Assembly: GCF_007641255.1 (NCBI RefSeq)
Contig: NZ_CP036259.1
Span: 2,046,001-2,110,000, forward strand
Direction of reading: 5' to 3'
Origin: Sporomusa termitida
GTDB lineage: Bacteria > Bacillota > Negativicutes > Sporomusales > Sporomusaceae
Length of the DNA: 64,000 bases
The notes under the pieces were generated by a model that was not told the origin of the DNA, did not search any database, and worked only from the letters and a program-made list of their open reading frames with translations. Positions 27,032-34,619 of this stretch are shown piece by piece (the stretch's first letter is position 1; every line of letters begins with the position of its first letter). The position numbers and the translations under genes were made by a program.

Positions 27032-28705
27032 TTATAATTCAACCGCACAGCCGATCGCGCTGTATTCAAGGGTATTGCTGTCAGGGGCAGGAGGGCCGGC
27101 GGCATTTGCCATTTGCCGGATTGTCAGGGGAATATTTGTTTTAGACAGGAATACCAATTGTTTTTCATGCTGGCGGACCAGCTTGATCATCTTATAGAAG
27201 CAACCGTGACTAAATTTACAGCGCACATTGGCAAAAACAATATCGGCATGAAGAAGCAGGGCTTCATCAAAACCGGCGGCATCGCCGGCCAGATAGGTAA
27301 AATGAGGCAGCTTGGCTTTCAATTTTGCCTGCCAGCTATCGGCACCGCCGATAACCAGTGCCTGCACAGTGGCCAGCAGTTTTATAGCAGACTCTGAGTC
27401 AGGGAGCTGCTCGGATATTGCTGTAAGGTTGCCGGCTGGCATTGCCCTGACATTGCTGACTTGGCCGTTAAGTACATTCTGTTGAGGCTGACAGCTGGTT
27501 TGCGGCAGCTTTTTCTCCGTGAACATTGAATTAAGGACAAATTCTTGCTTGACAGCCAGGTCGTTAATTTCTTCTTCTTTGGCTGCCAATAATTTGTTTT
27601 TGGCTGTTAAATCTGTTTTTAGCCGCCGGATTTCCAGTTCGTAATCACTTAGCTGTTTTTTTAGATTATCCACTTCCGGGTACAGATAAGCAGCATTATG
27701 TTCAAAATAATACTTTTTAGCTTTTTTATACTCTCTTACAAAGTCAAGCAGATTTAAACCCAACATGACGAATTCAGCACAATCTAATTCCATTTCTTCT
27801 TTCGTTTTCTTTACCTGACCGGCGCGGAAGGTTTCGGCAGCCATTTTTACAATATACAGGCGGCAGAGGAGTTCAACGTCCCGCTCCTTGATCTGGGCAA
27901 TCAAGGTCGGCGAAAGCAGCGAAATACCCTCTTCGGCCGAGAGATAAGCATTACAGTGGGCAAACCCTTCCAGGAGGCGGTCATCCTGCCAGGGGTCGAG
28001 ATAATTTTGAAATATCTTTTGATAAATGACATTTTTTAGATAGCGGGCCATTTTTTTGACTGCTGATTTATTTAACCTGCTTTTTAATAAACTGATTTCC
28101 CGGGTATTGTCTAAGGCACTGCTGATTGTTTGAATGACTGAAAGAAGTTCCGGATCTGATACAATGACCGGCCGGCCCACAGCGCAGGCCATAAACAGCG
28201 AAAACTTCAAAGTGGCTTGCAGCGGCAGGTCAATGGAAGGGTATAAGGTGATAAAAGACCGGATGTAGCGGGTGGCTGCCCCTGTCAGCAGATTGTGCTT
28301 ATAGCTGTCCTTTACCGGTTTGGAGTAATAGTGGGGTTTAATCACCTTGGCTAAATCAAAGGTTTCACAATCCCTGATGTGGCAATACAATACATGCCAG
28401 CGTTTGGTCATAATGGTGATCGCTTTTTTAAATAAGGGCGAGTTTTGGCCCGCTTCTATTGCGGCAAGCATGATCCCCAAATATTTGGCAGCATAAATCT
28501 GCCGGTCGATGCCGCCGGTCGTAAATAAGGCATGATTAGCATAAGAGGAGCGGGCGGCGGCGCTTTGAAAGCCGGTCTTATCTGTTTCATAGAGCAGATC
28601 GATTTCCTTATAAACCGAAGCCGTATCGGCAGCAAGTTGAATGAAAAGCGGGAGTGTATCCACTGCGATGTCGTCAATTATTAACGTAAAAGCTGAAGTT
28701 CCCAT
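27032..28705 (-). CDS. DUF2325 coiled-coil protein
   Basis: 557 residues, no signal or membrane segment. Residues 1-340 are a mostly helical region I do not recognise. Residues about 345-405 form a coiled coil (VDNLKKQLSDYELEIRRLKT). The last ~100 residues match DUF2325: ALVIGGADSWQAKLKAKLPHF, a central HADIVFANVRCKFSHGCFYKMIK, and KQLVFLSKTNIPLTIRQM. DUF2325 proteins occur beside stress, redox or metal genes; the SH-x-x-Y and single Cys may bind something, but this is speculation. GGGTGAGG precedes the ATG. The N-terminal half is a clear orphan. Confidence 0.75.
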   Translation of the reverse strand: MGTSAFTLIIDDIAVDTLPLFIQLAADTASVYKEIDLLYETDKTGFQSAAARSSYANHALFTTGGIDRQIYAAKYLGIMLAAIEAGQNSPLFKKAITIMTKRWHVLYCHIRDCETFDLAKVIKPHYYSKPVKDSYKHNLLTGAATRYIRSFITLYPSIDLPLQATLKFSLFMACAVGRPVIVSDPELLSVIQTISSALDNTREISLLKSRLNKSAVKKMARYLKNVIYQKIFQNYLDPWQDDRLLEGFAHCNAYLSAEEGISLLSPTLIAQIKERDVELLCRLYIVKMAAETFRAGQVKKTKEEMELDCAEFVMLGLNLLDFVREYKKAKKYYFEHNAAYLYPEVDNLKKQLSDYELEIRRLKTDLTAKNKLLAAKEEEINDLAVKQEFVLNSMFTEKKLPQTSCQPQQNVLNGQVSNVRAMPAGNLTAISEQLPDSESAIKLLATVQALVIGGADSWQAKLKAKLPHFTYLAGDAAGFDEALLLHADIVFANVRCKFSHGCFYKMIKLVRQHEKQLVFLSKTNIPLTIRQMANAAGPPAPDSNTLEYSAIGCAVEL

Positions 28706-29307
28706 ATATGCCTCACCCTACCTTTTGCATAGAATAATTTCCAATCTTCCCTGGAGAAGGCCTGGCAATTATTTTTGGCGGGGTTTGTTTTAACACAAAA
28801 TAGACGCAGAGATTGCGCCGCCTCAAAAAAATGCATCCTTTCCAAAGAAACGGGAAGCATAGCAGTTTCCCGCTATACCGGTCGGCCGAGCGCCATGCCA
28901 TAAAAGGGTTAGGCAATTCGGCTAAGGAGCAATGTATTATTTACATTTTTGTGATTGCTATTAGAGGATTAAGAAACTGGATTTAACAATACGGCCACTG
29001 GTGGCAGGTCTAACAGAATTGATTTACCCGCAGAATTGAGTTATTATAAAACATAAACTGATTTTCAGAACCCCATAAACAAAAATGAATATAAACAAAC
29101 ATAAACAAGGTTAATATAAATATATAGTTTGTTTATGTTGGGAATAGTATTATTATATTGCAAAAAAAAAAATAATGCAAATACTGATTATTTACATATT
29201 GACTTAATTGTAGTTATTTTTGCGAGTTTGTGTTAAATTTGAGTTATAAAACATTTGCCGGAGCAGAGATGCGGCAGTTATATTATTGATAGGAGATTGG
29301 GAATATT
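28706..29307. other. 600-bp control region between divergent genes
   Basis: No convincing gene. The left half has GC-rich hairpin-forming sequence (CGGGAA/TTCCCG near 28850-28880, CGGTCGGCCGA near 28880) that would lie in the 5' leader of the minus-strand DUF2325 gene; I could not assign it to a riboswitch class. The right half is AT-rich with repeated ATAAAC words (29053, 29075, 29091, 29101) and an inverted GTTTAT at 29131. Confidence 0.5.
29051..29138. promoter_or_regulatory. repeated CATAAACAA operator-like cluster
   Basis: CATAAACAA occurs at 29074-29082 and 29100-29108 and inverted (TTGTTTATG) at 29129-29137, with extra ATAAAC cores at 29053 and 29091. The direct-plus-inverted arrangement about 170-250 bp before the GTPase gene looks like a multi-site operator. 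The regulator is unknown. Confidence 0.45.
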
Positions 29308-29994
29308 ATGCAGCTAATCACAGTGGCCGGGCCGCCTTCGGCCGGCAAAACATCAGTAATTCTTAACATTATTAAAGCCTTACAGGGGGACGGTGTAAAA
29401 ACCGGCGTGATCAAATTTGACTGTCTCTCAACCCAGGATCAGAAACTATATGAAAAAAACAATGTCCTTGTCAAGACCGGACTATCGGGCAACTTATGCC
29501 CTGATCATTTTTTTGTGACAAATATCCAGGACTGTCTGGAGTGGGGGATCAAACAGAACCTGGATCTTTTAATTACTGAAAGTGCCGGTCTGTGCAATCG
29601 CTGCTCGCCCCATATTCGCGGCGTAATGGCTGTGTGTATTATCGATAATCTTAGCGGTGTAAATACACCCCGCAAAATTGGTCCGATGCTGAAACTGGCT
29701 GATATTATCGTAATCACCAAAGGGGATATTGTTTCGCAGGCGGAACGGGAGGTATTTGCCTTTCGCGTCAAGCAGGCCAATCCCGGGGCGGTCATTGTTT
29801 ATGTTAATGGCATTACCGGCCAGGGCGCTCAGGAAGTGAGCCGTTTATTTAAAACGGCAGCTCCGTGGGATTCGTTAGGTGGCTGCAGTCTGCGTTTTTC
29901 TATGCCTGCTGCCGTTTGCTCCTACTGTTTGGGACAAACGCGAGTGGGTGTGGATTTTCAAATGGGCAATGTGCGCAAGATGGATTTGCTATAA
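29308..29994 (+). CDS. UreG/HypB/CobW-like SIMIBI GTPase with cysteine loop
   Basis: 228 residues. P-loop GPPSAGKTS at 8-16; KFDCLSTQD near 37-44; ESAGLCNRC at 91-99; TKGD (guanine specificity) at 137-140; NGITGQG at 168-173. This is the layout of nickel and cobalt metallochaperone GTPases: UreG has E-S-G-G and HypB has E-N-V-G-x-x-x-C-P where this protein has E-S-A-G-x-C-x-x-C. C64, C96, C99 and the pair C204-x2-C207 could bind metal. No signal peptide, so cytosolic. First gene of a three-gene run; next gene starts 26 bp later. Confidence 0.8.
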   Translation: MQLITVAGPPSAGKTSVILNIIKALQGDGVKTGVIKFDCLSTQDQKLYEKNNVLVKTGLSGNLCPDHFFVTNIQDCLEWGIKQNLDLLITESAGLCNRCSPHIRGVMAVCIIDNLSGVNTPRKIGPMLKLADIIVITKGDIVSQAEREVFAFRVKQANPGAVIVYVNGITGQGAQEVSRLFKTAAPWDSLGGCSLRFSMPAAVCSYCLGQTRVGVDFQMGNVRKMDLL

Positions 29995-30020
29995 AACAAT
30001 GCTCAGAAAGGCGGATGGTT

Positions 30021-31031
30021 ATGTGGGAAGTATTAGCGGCGTTGTCTTTGCGGCAGTTATTTATTGATTATCCCCATGCGCTTGATTTTTTTTCGTCTTT
30101 GCCGGCGGGCAACCGGAATGACGGTCAGACGGTGCAGCTGTACTTTGAGACCCTTACTGAAGACCAGCTGCAGGATTTGGGATTAGGCTATGAGGAACTT
30201 AAAACGCAGTTTAGTGCCTTTATGGTCCAAATGGAAAAATTAAAAGTAAAAGCAAAAACGATCACAACGGTAACCATTTGCGGCGGCATTGATAAAAACG
30301 GCAACCCGGAAAACATTGACTTAACGATCCGGGCTGGTGAAATTATCTGTATCGTTGGTCCAACCGGTTCGGGAAAAAGCAGGCTGCTGGCTGATATAGA
30401 ATGGGTTGCCCAAGGGGATACGCCGACCAAACGCCAGATTCTGGTCAATGGGCAAGTTCCGGACATGACCAGGAGATTTGCCGTTGAACATAAGCTGGTG
30501 GCGCAATTATCACAAAATATGAATTTCATTATGGATCTGACAGTCCGTGAGTTTGTCGGGATGCATGCCGAGAGCAGAATGGTTGAACAAGACCGGGACA
30601 TTATCCAGCATATTGTGGATAAGGCTAACGGACTGGCCGGTGAACCCTTTCAGCCGGACACACCTGTTACTGCGCTGAGCGGCGGCCAATCGCGGGCGCT
30701 TATGATTGCTGATACGGCATACTTAAGTTCGTCGCCGATTATCCTGATTGATGAAATTGAGAATGCCGGGATTGACCGTAAGCAAGCCTTGCAGCTGCTT
30801 GTTGACAAGGAAAAGATTGTGCTTATGGCTACCCATGACCCGATCCTGGCGCTCATGGGCGATAAACGGCTTGTTATAAAAAACGGGGGCATAAATCAGA
30901 TTATTGAAACAACGCCGGCAGAACGAAAGAACCTGATCCGGCTTGAACAAATCGACCGTCAGCTGGCAGGCATTAGAGAATTATTGCGCCAGGGTGAGTT
31001 GATTAATGACATTCCGGCTGCGATTAAATAA
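30021..31031 (+). CDS. ABC-type ATPase without permease, N-terminal DUF1858-like segment
   Basis: 336 residues from ATG 30021 (AAAGG 9 nt upstream). Residues 1-85 are a helical region whose first ~25 residues (LSLRQLFIDYPHALDFFSSL) resemble DUF1858 and the start of the next protein. Then an ABC ATPase: Walker A GPTGSGKSR, signature LSGGQSRALMIAD, Walker B IILIDEIEN and the switch histidine in ATHD. The Q-loop lies in LVAQLSQNMNFIM. No transmembrane domain is encoded here or next door, so this is not an ordinary importer; it more likely powers a soluble assembly or delivery step. Confidence 0.8.
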   Translation: MWEVLAALSLRQLFIDYPHALDFFSSLPAGNRNDGQTVQLYFETLTEDQLQDLGLGYEELKTQFSAFMVQMEKLKVKAKTITTVTICGGIDKNGNPENIDLTIRAGEIICIVGPTGSGKSRLLADIEWVAQGDTPTKRQILVNGQVPDMTRRFAVEHKLVAQLSQNMNFIMDLTVREFVGMHAESRMVEQDRDIIQHIVDKANGLAGEPFQPDTPVTALSGGQSRALMIADTAYLSSSPIILIDEIENAGIDRKQALQLLVDKEKIVLMATHDPILALMGDKRLVIKNGGINQIIETTPAERKNLIRLEQIDRQLAGIRELLRQGELINDIPAAIK

Positions 31032-31058
31032 TTACACCATAAGTGAGGGGGGATCTGT

Positions 31059-32264
31059 TTGGAACTTAGCGATTTGACCATTGGCCAGTTGATTGAAAAC
31101 TATCCGGCAACCCGGGCTGTGTTTATTCATAATGGTTTTCCGCAGTTGGCCGATGATGGCGTATTGCAGCAACTGGGGCCTGTCCTCAAATTAAAGACAG
31201 CGTTAAAAACCAAAGAAATCAACATGGAAGCCTTTAGTAAACTGTTGGAAGAACATATTGCCGATGCCGGTTTATACCGCCGCCTGGAAACAGGGGCGGC
31301 GAATGCCGGCAAACTCAATATGGTTTCGCTGCTGCCTTGCCCGCTCAAGGTGCCGCTGGAAGCGGAATTAAGCCGCTTTATTGAGGGAATGCGGCAGGCC
31401 GGAGAAATCAGACTGGAGTATTGCTCAGAGGCCTTTTCCACCAATATGGTTAATTATGATGATTATATTAAATACTTTGAAGACCCGGATGAAGTTCCCG
31501 ATATTCTGATGACAGCCGGTTATAGTTTTTTTAACCCGCTGTTTATGGAACGCTTTGTGCGAAACGGTGTATTTTCACCGATTGGCTATGCAGATATTGA
31601 TCCCCGTCTGGAACAAGCCGGCTTAATCGACAAAGAAGGACATTTTGCGGTAATTGCGGTAAATGTGCTGGTCATTGTGGTTGATCTGCAGCGGCTTGGT
31701 GATCTGCCTGTGCCCAACAGCTGGTGTGATTTGTTAAAGCCGGTTTATGAAAAAAAGATAGCTATTCGTGGCCACAATGATGTTTTTTGTGATATTGTGC
31801 AATTAAACTACTATAAGGAATATGGTGAAGCCGGTTTGACGGCCTTGGCGCGGTCTGTAAGATATGGCCTGCATCCGGCGCAGATGATCAAAGCGTTAAG
31901 AAGTAATCAGGCCGATATTCCGCCTATTCATGTTATGCCTTATTTTTTTGCTAACACGATTGCTGATCGTTCTCATATTAAGACAGTTTGGCCAAGTGAC
32001 GGGGCTCTGGCCTTTCCGGTGTCTGTGCTGGTCAAAGCGGATAAAATGAAATTGTATAAGGAACTGGCGGCATTTCTGACAGGGCCGCATATCGCCCGGG
32101 TTTGCGGAGCTGCGTTTTTCCCCTCTGTGCATCCGGCCGGGATGGCTGGTTTTCCTGACAATGCCGGATTTAAATGGTTAGGCTGGGATTTTATTAAGCA
32201 ACATGATATGGAAATGCTGGCAGAAGAAATAAATGCCAAGTTCGTGCAGGAACAACAAAAATAA
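31059..32264 (+). CDS. cytoplasmic substrate-binding-fold protein with DUF1858-like N-terminus
   Basis: 401 residues from TTG 31059 (GAGGGGGG upstream). Residues 1-70 resemble DUF1858 (DLTIGQLIENYPATRAVFIHNGF). From about 85 it has a class II periplasmic binding fold: MVSLLPCPLKVPLEAEL (C94), EVPDILMTAGYSFFNPLFMERF, VPNSWCDLLKPVYEKKIAIRGH, FFPSVHPAGMAGF. Binding proteins of this fold are normally exported, but there is no signal peptide or lipobox, so this one should bind its ligand in the cytosol. Last gene of the cassette, followed by a terminator. Confidence 0.8.
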   Translation: MELSDLTIGQLIENYPATRAVFIHNGFPQLADDGVLQQLGPVLKLKTALKTKEINMEAFSKLLEEHIADAGLYRRLETGAANAGKLNMVSLLPCPLKVPLEAELSRFIEGMRQAGEIRLEYCSEAFSTNMVNYDDYIKYFEDPDEVPDILMTAGYSFFNPLFMERFVRNGVFSPIGYADIDPRLEQAGLIDKEGHFAVIAVNVLVIVVDLQRLGDLPVPNSWCDLLKPVYEKKIAIRGHNDVFCDIVQLNYYKEYGEAGLTALARSVRYGLHPAQMIKALRSNQADIPPIHVMPYFFANTIADRSHIKTVWPSDGALAFPVSVLVKADKMKLYKELAAFLTGPHIARVCGAAFFPSVHPAGMAGFPDNAGFKWLGWDFIKQHDMEMLAEEINAKFVQEQQK

Positions 32265-32271
32265 TGGTAAC

Positions 32272-32314
32272 CGGCAAATACCCTGGTGGGCGCTAAGCAC
32301 CAGGGTATTTGCCG
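32272..32314. terminator. terminator of the three-gene cassette
   Basis: A perfect 17-bp stem (CGGCAAATACCCTGGTG and complement) with a 9-nt loop. Convergent genes meet here and the stem can serve both strands; the U-run is weak. Confidence 0.75.
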
Positions 32315-32360
32315 TTTATAGGTGTCTCTTGCTCTTGAGCAGGGGTATTGCGGTAAGGGT

Positions 32361-33290
32361 TTAATTTTTCTGGAGTTCTTGTAGTTTAGTGCTGCAAGCC
32401 TTTAGTTGAGCTTCAAGACTGCTTGCGTGCCGGGAGAGGGACTGTTCAGACCAGCGCAGGCTGGCGATTTCCGCCTGCAGGGAATCAATTTTTTGATTAG
32501 CCAGCTGTTGTAAAGGCTCAATGACCTGGAGCCGCTCCTCCAGCCGGTTGCGGGCGATTGTTTCATTTGTGAGTTTTTCCCGTAGCAACTGGGTGCTGCT
32601 TTTTTCTGAGACGAGTTCCTCCTGACAGCGTTTGGCTGTTGTTTCGGTGGCGGTCAGTCGGGCGAGAATGTCGGCATTGGCAGCTTCCAGCAAGGCGGTT
32701 TTGTTGCCGGCCTCGGCCGCAAGCTCCAGCGCCTGGGTGCGTTCTTCCTCGGCTTTTTTCTTTAAGGCAGCGGCCTCGGCCGCCATTCGTTGTACGCTGT
32801 TAATTATGCCTTCCATACCCTGGCGGCATTCGGCTTCACGCATTAAATCCGCATGGAGGGTTGCTGTTTCCGACTGGGCTTTAATTGACTCTCTTTTTGC
32901 TTCGGCGAGACTTTTTTCCAGCTCGGCTATTTTGCTGTCAAGTTGTAGCGTATGTTCTTCTGCCGCCTGGGCTCTGTGGCGATACTCGGCAATGGCCTTG
33001 AATTTATCCTCCTCAATAATCTGCATGGCCTGCAGGAGGCTTTCGGTAGTGGTCATTATATCGTAAACCGCTTTTTTCATTACTTGCATTTGCGGCGGCT
33101 CGACAACCTGTTTGTTATCGCTGTAAATCTGCAGCATATCATGCATAAAATCGGAAAACTTTTTAATGCCTGCCGCTTTTTGCGCCTCTTTGAGCATATT
33201 CATTAAGTGTCCATCCACTTTACCGCCATAGGTAAGCAGCTTTCCTTTCTCTACTACGGGATTCTCGCTTGCGTTTTCATAATTAGTCAT
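32361..33290 (-). CDS. coiled-coil protein with putative DNA-binding N-terminus
   Basis: 309 residues. The first ~60 (GKLLTYGGKVDGHLMNMLKEAQKAAGIKKFSDFMHDML) look like a short beta strand plus two helices, compatible with a ribbon-helix-helix fold; residues about 90-305 are one long coiled coil rich in Glu, Ala and Gln. That layout recalls KfrA-like plasmid proteins and SMC-like architectural proteins, but I see no proven family. AGGGG precedes the ATG. Its upstream region holds five GTTAAC palindromes, so it may bind and regulate its own promoter. Confidence 0.65.
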   Translation of the reverse strand: MTNYENASENPVVEKGKLLTYGGKVDGHLMNMLKEAQKAAGIKKFSDFMHDMLQIYSDNKQVVEPPQMQVMKKAVYDIMTTTESLLQAMQIIEEDKFKAIAEYRHRAQAAEEHTLQLDSKIAELEKSLAEAKRESIKAQSETATLHADLMREAECRQGMEGIINSVQRMAAEAAALKKKAEEERTQALELAAEAGNKTALLEAANADILARLTATETTAKRCQEELVSEKSSTQLLREKLTNETIARNRLEERLQVIEPLQQLANQKIDSLQAEIASLRWSEQSLSRHASSLEAQLKACSTKLQELQKN

Positions 33291-33369
33291 CGGCTATACC
33301 CCTTAATTTTTATCGTATATACATATTTTATCGCTCCTTGTTAATTTTGTCAGCTGTATTTTTAATAAA

Positions 33370-33463
33370 GTTAACTTTTTTATAAATATATAAATACAGT
33401 TAACTATAAATATTTAATGGTTAACTAAAAGTTAACCATTAAATATGATAAATAGAAGTTAAC
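33370..33463. repeat. five GTTAAC palindromes
   Basis: GTTAAC starts at 33370, 33399, 33420, 33431 and 33458, five copies in 94 bp, embedded in AT-rich DNA; three read AGTTAACT. They lie 80-170 bp upstream of the minus-strand coiled-coil gene. Confidence 0.85.
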
Positions 33464-33484
33464 TGAAGTAAAGCTGATATAAAA

Positions 33485-33521
33485 ATACAATCTCACATAA
33501 TGATATTATGTGAGATTGTAT
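33485..33521. repeat. inverted repeat with CTCACATAAT core
   Basis: Left arm ATACAATCTCACATAAT (33485-33501), spacer GAT, right arm ATTATGTGAGATTGTAT (33505-33521). 17-bp perfect arms. The core AATCTCACATAAT recurs at 33609-33621. Confidence 0.85.
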
Positions 33522-33582
33522 GCAGGGCCGCATAAGCCTTGATTTATCAGGCCTTGCCGGCGTTTTCAGCTGTTTGCCGGGC

Positions 33583-33611
33583 TTGACAGAACCGGGATAG
33601 CCAGCTATAAT
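33583..33611 (+). promoter_or_regulatory. consensus promoter of the recombinase gene
   Basis: TTGACA (33583-33588), 17 bp, TATAAT (33606-33611): a perfect sigma-A consensus. The -10 box overlaps the third CTCACATAAT copy (33609-33621), so a protein bound there would block transcription. Confidence 0.8.
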
Positions 33612-33646
33612 CTCACATAATAGTTGGGTAAAGGAGAAGCGGCTGC

Positions 33647-34231
33647 ATGAAATTTGTTGAACCATTCCGGAGTAAAAAAGATATTGAAGCCGTCCGTCTG
33701 TATCTGCGGGGCAAGGCGCTTAAGCATGGGCTTTGGTTTTGGCTTGGGGTGAATTCGGCGTTGCGGATTTCCGACCTGCTGGCATTACAGGTTGGTGATG
33801 TCCGCAAGCCGGATGGTTCTATTGTCACCCGCATTGTCCTGAAAGAGCAAAAAACCGGTAAGACCAAAGAGTTTCCGATCTCTGATAAAATCCGGGCTGA
33901 AATTCAAAACGTGATCCGGTTTTATGGCCTGAACGATGCGGCTGAACCGCTGTTTCCCAGCAATAAGACGGGAGAGAAGGGAAGCCTTAAGGCCATCGGG
34001 CGCTCTTACGCCAATCAGCTTATTACCGAAGCGGCCAGGATGTGTAATATTCCGGGTAATTTCGGCAGTCATTCCATGCGCAAAAGCTTTGCTTATTTTG
34101 CCTGGGAGCAAGGCACCGATGTTTTACTGTTGATGGATTTACTGAATCATTCTTCACCGCGGGATTTGCGGCGTTATATTGGCATAACGCAAGATCAGCT
34201 GAACGCAGTGTATTTAAGTGTGGATCTATAA
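33647..34231 (+). CDS. FimB-sized tyrosine recombinase
   Basis: 194 residues, containing only the catalytic domain of the phage-integrase family and lacking the N-terminal core-binding domain. Catalytic residues are in place: Arg in GVNSALRISDLLAL, Lys in LKEQKTGKTKEF, H-x-x-R in SHSMRKSF, His in LLNHSS, and Tyr in RRYIGIT. This size and build resemble the FimB/FimE inversion recombinases and solitary Firmicute recombinases. Its promoter region carries inverted copies of one 13-bp motif 91 bp apart, which could be recombination or operator sites. GTAAAGGAG precedes the ATG; a hairpin follows. Confidence 0.82.
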   Translation: MKFVEPFRSKKDIEAVRLYLRGKALKHGLWFWLGVNSALRISDLLALQVGDVRKPDGSIVTRIVLKEQKTGKTKEFPISDKIRAEIQNVIRFYGLNDAAEPLFPSNKTGEKGSLKAIGRSYANQLITEAARMCNIPGNFGSHSMRKSFAYFAWEQGTDVLLLMDLLNHSSPRDLRRYIGITQDQLNAVYLSVDL

Positions 34232-34233
34232 AA

Positions 34234-34263
34234 CATACACCATCAGCAGGCTGATGGTGTATG
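34234..34263. terminator. terminator between convergent genes
   Basis: CATACACCATCAG (34234-34246), loop CAGG, perfect complement (34251-34263). On the minus strand it is followed by TTTT, so it best serves the small gene at 34299-34403. Confidence 0.75.
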
Positions 34264-34298
34264 CTGGTAACGGCTGGCAGCCGGAAGCGCAGGCGCCG

Positions 34299-34403
34299 CT
34301 ATTTGTTTTTGCTTTTTTTCGCATCTTTATCCGGTTTTACAAAACCGGATGCCTTGGCGGCTCCCTGGGTATCTTTACCGCTGGTTTCCCCAGTGTTTTT
34401 CAT
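34299..34403 (-). CDS. 34-residue Lys-rich small protein
   Basis: A short gene hidden between the recombinase and htrA. The ATG at 34403 is preceded 5 nt upstream by a full GGAGGTG (34409-34415), and the stop TAG lies 36 bp before a hairpin with U-run. The product is hydrophilic and unstructured-looking: Gly/Thr/Ser near the start, GFVKPDKDAKKSKNK at the end. Its size and composition recall minor small acid-soluble spore proteins, but I recognise no family. Its evidence is the RBS, the length of the open frame and the terminator. Confidence 0.6.
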   Translation of the reverse strand: MKNTGETSGKDTQGAAKASGFVKPDKDAKKSKNK

Positions 34404-34619
34404 ATACTCACCTCCGGGTCTATTGTTTCCAGAACGTACTAAATCATGTAAGAAAATTGATTTGATACCCTGTTTTGTAACCGTATTGTCACAGCCTTGT
34501 CACAATTTGACCGTATAATGGTATATTAATACTCCTGTTTCACCTGCCAGGTAACGGCTGGGGTATTTAGTCAATCAGAACTATGTTTATTGAGGATTGA
34601 ACCAAGGGAGGCTGATTAA

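Larger units (their letters stand above)
33291..33646. promoter_or_regulatory. palindrome-rich region between coiled-coil and recombinase genes
   Basis: No gene. Left part: GTTAAC at 33370, 33399, 33420, 33431 and 33458, two of them forming a larger inverted repeat near 33414-33445. Right part: a 17-bp-arm inverted repeat at 33485-33521 and a third copy of its core at 33609-33621, beside the recombinase promoter. Two different repeat families thus control the two divergent genes. Confidence 0.7.

Noticed and set aside
28790-28900. Riboswitch (c-di-GMP or Moco type) in the leader of the DUF2325 gene
   Set aside because: Some hairpin and CCGGTC-like words are present, but the conserved cores of these classes could not be matched.
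28713-28916. 67-codon minus-strand frame upstream of the DUF2325 gene
   Set aside because: Abuts and would duplicate the leader region; composition is Pro/Arg/Cys-rich and no RBS.
34218-34518. Two plus-strand frames of 74 and 85 codons after the recombinase
   Set aside because: They overlap the better-supported minus-strand 34-residue gene and lack an RBS.
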